DNA from: a virus
Length of the DNA stretch: 23,579 nt
Strand: one strand, 5' to 3'
Virus record (IMG/VR): IMGVR_UViG_3300009593_000125
Span: 1-23,579 of that record
Part shown: one piece after another, positions 8,581 through 14,900 of the stretch
Position numbering within the stretch: position 1 is the first letter of the stretch
Layout of the letters: every line of letters begins with the position of its first letter
Notes under the pieces: model-generated
What the model was told of the DNA's origin: nothing
The model's database searches: none
Seen by the model: the letters and a program-made list of their open reading frames with translations, nothing else
Made by a program: the position numbers and the translations under genes

Positions 8581-9257
8581 TGAACAAAGTACATGAGATA
8601 TTCCCTCTGGTAATTTATCAAGATAGTATCGATTGTCATAAAGAATTCAAAAAGGATAATATTGACTCTATAAGAGAGTATTGGTTCAATGGATATAAGA
8701 ATGAGAGTCCAGAGTATTCTGGAAAGATCTTTCTTCATCGGGATGACCGATACAATATATTCTTTGATGATCTGAAGAGATCAATTGATAATTATTTTTA
8801 TCATCTCAATGTTGATTATTCAAAACTCAATTATCATGTGATAAAGTCCTGGGTTGGTTATCATAAAGATAATGACACTCCATCTATCCCGTCCCACTTT
8901 CATAATGAGTCTAACCTTAGCTTTGTTTATTATCTGAAGACCGATTCAACCTCTGATAAGTTCTGTCTTCAACAGTCTAGTAATAGGAATGAAAGTGTTG
9001 GAGGTCTTTTTGAAACTTCACATACCAACAATATATTATTCTCATTTAATAGGTATAATTGTAATTATTATACTATCACTCCACATGAAGGAACAGTAGT
9101 TGTTTTTCCAAGTAATGTATCTCACTTTACCAAGAAAGATAAAGTAAGGAATGAGGAGAGAATTGTAATTGCTGGTGACGTAAGAATCACTCTCAAAGAA
9201 GAACACTACAATCATCATCAAGGTTCTACACATCCAAATCAATGGAAACAGATCTAA
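8580..9257 (+). CDS. Putative 2OG-Fe(II) oxygenase
   Basis: 225 aa. It fits the phage/bacterial 2OG-Fe(II) oxygenase group with the pattern W-x-n-H-x-H....LSxVYYL...G..vvFPS...H.....R. Visible blocks are SWVGYH, SHFHNESNLSFVYYL (H106, H108, E110), TPHEGTVVVFPSNVSHF (H182) and EERIVIAGDVRI (R194, candidate 2-oxoglutarate ligand). These proteins hydroxylate proteins or small molecules using 2-oxoglutarate, O2 and Fe(II). Marine T4-like phages often carry one next to fibre genes, and its substrate there is unknown; modification of a structural protein is a guess. ATG overlaps the upstream stop (TAATG), so it is the last gene of the packed operon. Which acidic residue completes the metal triad is uncertain. 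Confidence 0.7.
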   Translation: MNKVHEIFPLVIYQDSIDCHKEFKKDNIDSIREYWFNGYKNESPEYSGKIFLHRDDRYNIFFDDLKRSIDNYFYHLNVDYSKLNYHVIKSWVGYHKDNDTPSIPSHFHNESNLSFVYYLKTDSTSDKFCLQQSSNRNESVGGLFETSHTNNILFSFNRYNCNYYTITPHEGTVVVFPSNVSHFTKKDKVRNEERIVIAGDVRITLKEEHYNHHQGSTHPNQWKQI

Positions 9258-9260
9258 ATA
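9254..9260 (+). promoter_or_regulatory. Candidate late promoter box CTAAATA
   Basis: CTAAATA lies 21 nt upstream of the ATG at 9282 and includes the TAA stop (9255-9257) of the oxygenase gene. It resembles the T4 late promoter core TATAAATA, read by phage sigma gp55. The same spacing of 21 nt recurs before 10542. No Shine-Dalgarno sequence is evident before 9282. Confidence 0.4.
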
Positions 9261-9281
9261 ACAAAATAGTAGTTTTATAAG

Positions 9282-10514
9282 ATGTCTACATTATCCACAA
9301 CTGGAAAATTCGTTACTGTTGGTCTTACCACACAAAAAGATGATAGACTTACAGAGAATGATGTATATAACCACCCTGTTGGAATTGCATCTACTGTAGT
9401 AGATAGGTATCAGGTAGTATCAAAAGAACTTGATGCAGAAGTTCTTAGTAATGTTGAAGGAACTATTGATATTATTAATAATAAGAAAAATCAACTTATT
9501 GGACTTGGAAATATAGCAGCAGGTCCTTTTAAAGCTGGTGTATTTCCACCTATCTGTGGACTTTATTCAGATAAAGATGATGTTAATAATAATGTAAACT
9601 CTGGTAATGGAGAGGTTAAAGCGGTTGAAGGTGGAGGTATTGGTGGAGGAACTACAACACCTGCAGTTGCATACTCTGTTATAAGAGGAGATTATGTAAG
9701 AATAGAGAGATATCCTAATTTAGAACAGAGAACCGCTCCAAATGACAATGCTCTTGATAATATGAAGTTTCCCATTTTGAGTGGGGGCAATGCAGGTCAA
9801 GGAAAAGAAAATATTTATTTTATAAACTCTATGTATGAGGAGACAGATGTTGGAGTTACATATTATGTGACTGATAATGAGGGTAGTTGGAACGTTGAAG
9901 GATTTGACGATACAGAAGGTGATATTTTAGGTGTATATTATCCAGTAGATCCTACTGGGGTTGCTAATACTACTATTAGTATTCCAGGTAAAGTGTCTTC
10001 TGGATTAGTTTTTTCTCCAGATAGTCTTTACAGTGGAATTTCTTCATTTTTTAATGGTGTTCAAACCGGTACTTGGACTACTGGATTCAGTACAAGTTCT
10101 GTTGAGTGGGATGTTCTTACCGGTCAATTGGAATCAACAGGAATTTCATTTATTGTAAAGGGTACAGGTAAGTTGATTGTAGATGCTGCACAGGTATGTA
10201 GTGGTATTGCCGCATCTCAAACTTCAATACAGAATGATATTGATACGTTAAGAACAAGTATAAATCCATATTTTGTTTCTGCCAATACGACAAAAATAAC
10301 AAAACATGCTTCACAACTTAAATTATGGTCTGCAGAAAGAGTAAAGACTAGAAACCTTGAAGAATCTACAGGTTTAAATAATTTTCCAAGAGATCTTGAA
10401 GTTGCAGTACCAACAGTTGAATCGATAGATCCTCAACTTCCAACCAATAGTGATACAGCAGATAATACTACAATTACCGCAGACAATACACTCATTACTG
10501 CAGATAGTCGGTAA
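9282..10514 (+). CDS. Virion structural protein of unknown role
   Basis: 410 aa, no enzyme motif recognised. It begins MSTLSTTGKFVTVGLTTQKD. A low-complexity Gly stretch (AVEGGGIGGGTTTPA) at ~115-128 is followed by YSVIRGDYVRIERYPNLEQR and a beta-rich centre. Residues ~300-375 look helical (SGIAASQTSIQNDIDTLRTS, then KLWSAERVKTRNLEE). The C-terminus is a Thr/Asp near-repeat (DNTTITADNTLITADS). Position between hub operon and fibres, and a candidate late promoter in front, argue for a structural protein of the baseplate or fibre attachment. Similar proteins of unknown function occur in marine T4-like phages; I cannot assign it to a T4 counterpart. Confidence 0.6.
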   Translation: MSTLSTTGKFVTVGLTTQKDDRLTENDVYNHPVGIASTVVDRYQVVSKELDAEVLSNVEGTIDIINNKKNQLIGLGNIAAGPFKAGVFPPICGLYSDKDDVNNNVNSGNGEVKAVEGGGIGGGTTTPAVAYSVIRGDYVRIERYPNLEQRTAPNDNALDNMKFPILSGGNAGQGKENIYFINSMYEETDVGVTYYVTDNEGSWNVEGFDDTEGDILGVYYPVDPTGVANTTISIPGKVSSGLVFSPDSLYSGISSFFNGVQTGTWTTGFSTSSVEWDVLTGQLESTGISFIVKGTGKLIVDAAQVCSGIAASQTSIQNDIDTLRTSINPYFVSANTTKITKHASQLKLWSAERVKTRNLEESTGLNNFPRDLEVAVPTVESIDPQLPTNSDTADNTTITADNTLITADSR

Positions 10515-10520
10515 TAAATA
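10514..10520 (+). promoter_or_regulatory. Candidate late promoter box ATAAATA
   Basis: AATAAATA at 10513-10520 shares its first bases with the stop codon of the 410-aa gene (TAA 10512-10514). It sits 21 nt upstream of ATG 10542, the same distance as the box before 9282. A CGGAGA ribosome binding site follows it. It resembles the T4 late promoter core. Confidence 0.4.
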
Positions 10521-10541
10521 ACCTTACGGAGATCACTAATC

Positions 10542-10898
10542 ATGACAAAACAAACAATTAATTTGGGTTCAACTCCTAATGATGGGGCAGGGGATCCTCT
10601 GAGATCATCTTTTGATAAGACAAATGATAATTTTAACGAGATTTATAGTACCTTTGGTGATGGAAGTACACTTAGTGGTATAGGTATTTCTGTCGGTATT
10701 GCCAATTACGCAAACAATGCAGGTATTTCATCTCATGCACAAGGAATTATTGGAGCACCTGATATAAATGTTGGTATTGTTACTGCTAATGGATTTATAA
10801 GTGCAGCAGGTGTAACACCAGTTGAGATCACCCATACTGGAACTACACTGACATTCACAGTAGCTGGTATTGGATCGACGAACCTGACACTTTCGTAA
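10542..10898 (+). CDS. Short fibre-like protein with INLGxxPNDGxGDPLR N-terminal motif
   Basis: 118 aa. Residues 4-40 carry TINLGSTPNDGAGDPLRSSF followed by DKTNDNFNEIY. This N-terminal motif recurs in phage tail-fibre and neck-type proteins and is thought to join a fibre to its attachment site. The rest is a run of short beta strands with Gly turns (GISVGIANYANNAGISSHAQ) ending in EITHTGTTLTFTVAGIGSTN. The chain is very short for a fibre and may be a minimal fibre or connector. It has its own CGGAGA ribosome binding site and candidate late promoter. Its stop codon lies in the loop-proximal part of a stem-loop (10885-10904). The motif is clear; the role is inferred. Confidence 0.65.
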   Translation: MTKQTINLGSTPNDGAGDPLRSSFDKTNDNFNEIYSTFGDGSTLSGIGISVGIANYANNAGISSHAQGIIGAPDINVGIVTANGFISAAGVTPVEITHTGTTLTFTVAGIGSTNLTLS

Positions 10899-10904
10899 GT
10901 GTCA
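10885..10904 (+). other. Stem-loop over the stop codon of the short fibre gene
   Basis: TGACACTT (10885-10892) pairs perfectly with AAGTGTCA (10897-10904) around a TCGT loop, giving an 8-bp stem that contains the TAA stop (10896-10898). There is no T-run after it, so it is not a standard intrinsic terminator. It may mark an mRNA 3' end, slow decay, or insulate the small-gene island. A second, competing pairing (TGTCA at 10900-10904 with TGACA at 10914-10918) overlaps the -35 of the next promoter. Confidence 0.5.
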
Positions 10905-10912
10905 CAGGGTTC

Positions 10913-10941
10913 TTGACAGGACACTCCCCAAGACCTATAGT
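10913..10941 (+). promoter_or_regulatory. Near-consensus sigma70-type promoter
   Basis: A perfect -35 TTGACA (10913-10918) and a 5/6 -10 TATAGT (10936-10941) are separated by exactly 17 nt. The expected start is near 10948, about 15 nt before ATG 10964. This is the form read by host polymerase with the main sigma factor, as in T4-type early promoters, and differs from the ATAAATA boxes before the neighbouring structural genes. Confidence 0.6.
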
Positions 10942-10950
10942 ATGAGAGTT
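10939..10950 (+). repeat. AGTATGAGAGTT element, copy 1
   Basis: AGTATGAGAGTT overlaps the -10 of the promoter before 10964. It recurs exactly at 11449-11460 before the 89-aa gene. In both places TTGA(C/T)AGGA begins 26 nt upstream, so spacing is conserved as well as sequence. A shorter match, AGTATGAGA, occurs at 11227-11235 at the start of the 61-aa gene. Confidence 0.5.
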
Positions 10951-10963
10951 CATACCAAAATCT

Positions 10964-11185
10964 ATGGAATACGATAGAGAAGATTTCCTCGTTGAGAGTG
11001 AAGATGATGAGTATATTGTTAGTTGCGTTGTTGATCTAATGAGACGTACCTTCATTTTGTATTCTAATGAGGGTGATAGTAATACTGTCAATTGTGAAAC
11101 TTCAGAGGAGTTCATGAATGTTATAGAAGTAATTAGAGCAGTATTGCCAGAAAAAATTATTAAGTATATACAACCGTATGAATAA
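10964..11185 (+). CDS. Small acidic protein, unknown function
   Basis: 73 aa, not recognised. The N-terminus is strongly acidic (MEYDREDFLVESEDDEYIV). A predicted beta segment (CVVDLMRRTFILYSNEGDSN) and a helix (SEEFMNVIEVIRAVLPEKII) follow. It has no membrane segment or signal peptide. It is the first gene of the small-gene island, directly downstream of the near-consensus promoter, which points to early or constitutive host-polymerase expression. The spacing to any ribosome binding site is poor and the leader would be very short. Small acidic phage proteins sometimes bind host nucleic-acid-binding proteins, but nothing here shows that. Its stop TAA forms part of a following ATAAATA box. Confidence 0.55.
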   Translation: MEYDREDFLVESEDDEYIVSCVVDLMRRTFILYSNEGDSNTVNCETSEEFMNVIEVIRAVLPEKIIKYIQPYE

Positions 11186-11188
11186 ATA
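11182..11188 (+). promoter_or_regulatory. Candidate late promoter box ATAAATA
   Basis: ATAAATA contains the stop codon of the 73-aa gene (TAA 11183-11185). It lies 35 nt upstream of ATG 11224, the same spacing as the box before the 1951-aa fibre gene. It resembles the T4 late promoter core, though the gene it precedes is not structural. Confidence 0.35.
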
Positions 11189-11223
11189 TTCTTCTAATTT
11201 TTATCAAGAAATCCTCACATGTT

Positions 11224-11409
11224 ATGAGTATGAGACCAAAAACACGTCAGTCTATGGAAATGTTATTCTCTGCGAAATGGAATCTTCCCAAGGCGGCAAA
11301 CAATGCGGATCTAACCTACAAGGAGATGAAAATATGTTTTTCTGAATATGTCAATCTAAATCCTACCACCTATAGGGAAGAAGATGTTCAATTGACCCTT
11401 GAAATTTGA
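11224..11409 (+). CDS. Small basic protein, unknown function
   Basis: 61 aa from ATG 11224 (59 aa from ATG 11230). Not assigned. Residues 3-45 (MRPKTRQSMEMLFSAKWNLP, then KAANNADLTYKEMKICFSEY) look helical. The part KAANNADLTYKEMKICFSEY reads like a helix-turn-helix-like or TPR-like segment, but it is too short to call. There are no Cys motifs or membrane segments. The opening ATGAGTATGAGA resembles the repeated element found before the genes at 10964 and 11465. It lies in the small-gene island and no clear ribosome binding site is visible. Confidence 0.5.
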   Translation: MSMRPKTRQSMEMLFSAKWNLPKAANNADLTYKEMKICFSEYVNLNPTTYREEDVQLTLEI

Positions 11410-11422
11410 AGTTGTTCTTCTT

Positions 11423-11460
11423 TTGATAGGAGTCTATATATACTTTCAAGTATGAGAGTT
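11423..11460 (+). promoter_or_regulatory. Composite promoter-like element, copy 2
   Basis: TTGATAGGA (11423-11431) and AGTATGAGAGTT (11449-11460) repeat the order and 26-nt offset found at 10913-10950. The aligned -10 position is poor here, but TATATATACT (11435-11444) lies between the two parts. GAGAG inside the element is 6 nt from ATG 11465 and may serve as the ribosome binding site. Promoter strength is uncertain; the conserved spacing is the main evidence. Confidence 0.4.
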
Positions 11461-11464
11461 GTAA

Positions 11465-11734
11465 ATGAAATATAAGATTGATTCTAAATTTGTTTGGCTT
11501 AATGATAAGGCAACTTTGGTATTAATGTACTTTATACAAGGTATTCCATTTACTTTTGATGAATGTGAGGAAGAATATTATTTTGATTATGAAGTTGTTG
11601 ATGAAGCAAACAATCAACCGGGATATACTATAGATAATGTACATCAAGCATCATACTATTTGATCGCTGAAGAATGTCATCCTTTATTATTTGAGTTAGA
11701 ATTAGAAAACCCCGAACTTTTGCCGGTAGAATAA
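11465..11734 (+). CDS. Small acidic protein, unknown function
   Basis: 89 aa, not recognised. It opens MKYKIDSKFVWLNDKATLVL and continues with a very acidic, aromatic stretch (FDECEEEYYFDYEVVDE) and a helical C-terminal part (HQASYYLIAEECHPLLFELE). Three cysteines lack a metal-binding spacing. It looks cytoplasmic. It is the third gene of the island, preceded by the second copy of the composite element, with GAGAG 6 nt before the ATG. The next 57-aa gene starts 1 nt after its stop, so the two are probably co-translated. Function is unknown. Confidence 0.55.
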   Translation: MKYKIDSKFVWLNDKATLVLMYFIQGIPFTFDECEEEYYFDYEVVDEANNQPGYTIDNVHQASYYLIAEECHPLLFELELENPELLPVE

Positions 11735-11735
11735 T

Positions 11736-11909
11736 ATGAAAATTAATCTCTGGTATTGTTATGACATGGAACAATGGAGATGGACTTTAACTGAGAATAA
11801 CACTAACAAAATTGTTTGGCAAGAATCAGGACAGAGATCAGATTTGAGAGAAGCGATGAATGATGTTGCAACTACAGTGGAATATTTACTTAATAAAAAT
11901 ACTGTATAA
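11736..11909 (+). CDS. Small Trp-rich protein, unknown function
   Basis: 57 aa, ATG 11736 to TAA 11907-11909. It opens MKINLWYCYDMEQWRWTLTE, continues with NNTNKIVWQESGQRSDLREA and ends in a helix (MNDVATTVEYLLNKNTV). Four tryptophans in 57 residues and an amphipathic C-terminal helix argue for a folded protein. The start is 1 nt after the stop of the 89-aa gene, typical of a coupled pair. I recall similar small proteins in marine T4-like phages but know no function. It fills what would otherwise be a 225-nt gap. Confidence 0.55.
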   Translation: MKINLWYCYDMEQWRWTLTENNTNKIVWQESGQRSDLREAMNDVATTVEYLLNKNTV

Positions 11910-11917
11910 AAAAAGAA

Positions 11918-11924
11918 ATAAATA
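11918..11924 (+). promoter_or_regulatory. Candidate late promoter box ATAAATA before the large fibre gene
   Basis: GAAATAAATAAGG lies 9 nt after the stop of the 57-aa gene; the ATAAATA core ends 35 nt before ATG 11960. Together with the similar boxes at 9254, 10514, 17812 and 19848 it fits a T4-type late promoter for the fibre gene. Confidence 0.45.
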
Positions 11925-11959
11925 AGGTATAAGAAGACTTGTGCACAGGTTGAAGTAAA

Positions 11960-14900
11960 ATGCCATTATCGCGTCTCGATAACTTTCTCAAGAATGTCCG
12001 TGGAAATATCCTTTATGTAGACCCTAATAGTTTAGATGCTACTGATAGTATTACTAACCAGGGTAATTCTCTTGCCAGACCTTTCAAAACTATTCAAAGA
12101 GCTCTAGTAGAATCTTCAAGATTCTCCTACCAGAAAGGTTTGGATAATGATAGATTTGAAAAGACAACTATTATGTTGGCTCCTGGTGAGCACTTTGTAG
12201 ATAATAGACCTGGATGGATACCAGATGGGTCAAATAATTATAAATTACGAAATGGTCAAACAAGTACAGAATTTGAACCGTTTGATATATACACCAATTT
12301 TGATGTAAATAGTCCTAATAACCAACTTTACAAATTGAATAGTATCTACGGTGGTGTCATCGTTCCTAGAGGTACTTCTATTGTTGGTCAGGATCTTCGT
12401 AAGTGTAAAATCCGTCCTCTGTATGTTCCAAATCCAGAGAATGATGATATTGAGAGATCTGCTGTTTTTAGAATAACTGGTGGTTGTTATCTAAACCAAT
12501 TCACTGTCTTTGATGCTGATCCAAATGGTAATGCATATAAAGATTATACTGATAATACGTCTGTTCCTAATTTTTCACATCATAAACTGACTACTTTTGA
12601 GTATGCTGATGGTGTTAATAATGTAGAAATTGATGATGAGTTTATTAGTAATTATTCTACTAATAGAACTGACCTTACCATGTATTATGAAAAGATTGGT
12701 ATTGCATATGGTCCATCTTCTGGTCGTGCAATCAATCCTGACTATCCAAGTGCTGGTGTAGACATTCAAACAAAGGTTGATGAGTATCGTATTGTTGGTC
12801 CAACTAGTGGAACTGTAGGTGTAAGTAGTATTAGAGCAGGCGATGGTTCAACCGCATCTACAATAGTTACTGTCACTCTGAGTGAAGGTATTAAGGGATT
12901 GAATGTTGACACTTACTTCCAAACCAATGGTGTCACTGATCAATCATATAACGGTACATTTGTTGCAACTCAAATTCTTACTACAGATGGAGAAGGTAAA
13001 ACAACATCTTTCACATATGAAACATCGACAGTTCCTTCAAATGCACTACCATCAGTAACAGGTGTATCAATTGAACTATCTAGTGATACAGTATCTGGTG
13101 CTTCTCCATATATCTTTAACTGTTCATTGAGATCAGTTTATGGTATGTGTGGTATGCATGCCGATGGGTCTAGGGCATCTGGATTCAAGTCAATGGTTGT
13201 TGCCCAGTTTACGGGTGTCAGTCTCCAGGTTGATGATAATGCATTCGTAAAATATAATGAGTCTAATGGTACATATGATGATTCATCGTCAGTAGATAAT
13301 ATTCACTCAAGTTCTGAAGCAAAATATAAACCAGAATATTCTAATTACCATATTAAGGCATCTAACAACGCAATTATTCAGTTGGTGTCTATCTTTGCAA
13401 TTGGTTTCTCGGAACACTTTACAACAGAATCTGGTGGTGATTTCTCAGTTACCAACTCTAATTCCAACTTTGGTCAGCTTTCTCTGAAATCTGGTGGTTA
13501 TAAAGAAGATGCATTTGGTGTTGATGACATTGGGTATATCAGTAACATTATTCCACCAAAAAGAATTGATACTACAAGTATTAATCTTGAATATGATTCT
13601 ATTGATGTTGTTAGAACTATTGGTATAGGGTCAACAAGTAGGCTTTATCTATACAATAAAAATAATCCAGATATCAAACCAAATTCTAAGATTCAGGGTT
13701 ATAGGGTTGGTGCAAAGAGTGATGATAAACTTTACGTTATTATTCCTGATGGTAGTGAATCTAAGTCATATGATTCAACAATTGTGATGCCAGATAATAA
13801 CACTGGTTCAAGTAATGTGACCAGTGTTAAAGTTTCATCAGTTGGTAGAGCCGTAGGAACAGGTAATAGTATTAGTAGTAATGTAATCACCTTCACTGAG
13901 GACCATAAATTCTTGAATGGTGAAACCATCAGAATTTTGAGTGATAATTCAAGACTTCCTGATGGTCTTGAAAATAGTTACCTTTATTATGCAATAACAG
14001 ATGGTCTAAATGCCAATCAAATTAAGATTGCACAGACTCAAAAAGATGCAGAGTTTGGAACAGAACGTACTATTAACAATCTTGGTGGTAATCTGAGCGT
14101 TCAAAGTAGAGTTAGTGATAAGATCTCTGGTGATCCTGGTCATCCAATTCAATTTGACTCTAGTGTCAATCAATGGTATGTGACCGTTGGATCTGCTGCA
14201 ACTGAAAATACAATATATTCCAAATTGGTAAGTTTGGGAGCCACTACTCTTGGAGACACTACTTCCAGAACGTATATCACAAGAATTCCTGACAACAGAT
14301 CATCTGGTGATAGAATTTATAAGTACAGATATGTAATTCCTGGTTCATCAGGAATTGGAACTGCTAGAGTTCCTAAAGATAGTTTTATTCTTCAGGAATC
14401 TAATAATGTTATTGGTCAGACAGACACAGAAGTAGAACTACAATATAACCCAGGATCTGTTACTATGAGTAACAGTGGTCAATTGAGAAATCCTTCTTAT
14501 ATCTCTGATGTAAAATATGATAGTGGAATCGCATTCTATCTGACAGAAAGAAATCATCAACTTTCAATTGGATCTACAGTTCAAATTAACAATGTAACCA
14601 GTACAAACTTTACTGTAGGAACCGCACAATCTGGTTATAATGGTAAGTTTAAAGTTATTGGTATTCAAAGTGCAAGATCATTCTCTGTTGAAGGTATTCC
14701 TACTGATCCTGGAACATTTACCAATAATACTTCCAACAGAAGCCTAAGTCTTCCTACTTTCAAACGTAAGAACTTCAATAATGATTATTTTGTTTATGAT
14801 GTTGAACAGGTTGAAGAATATGTTCCTTCACAACAGGATGGTGTTTATTATCTGACTATTCTTAATACCTCAAACACTCCTCAGGTTGCACCATTTGATA

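Noticed and set aside
10942-11475. Mini leader ORFs starting at ATGAGAGTT in both copies of the repeated element
   Set aside because: ATG 10942 would give 11 residues and ATG 11452 seven residues, each overlapping the next gene's start. In copy 1 the ATG lies before the predicted transcription start, so translation is unlikely; a DNA or RBS element explains the repeat better.
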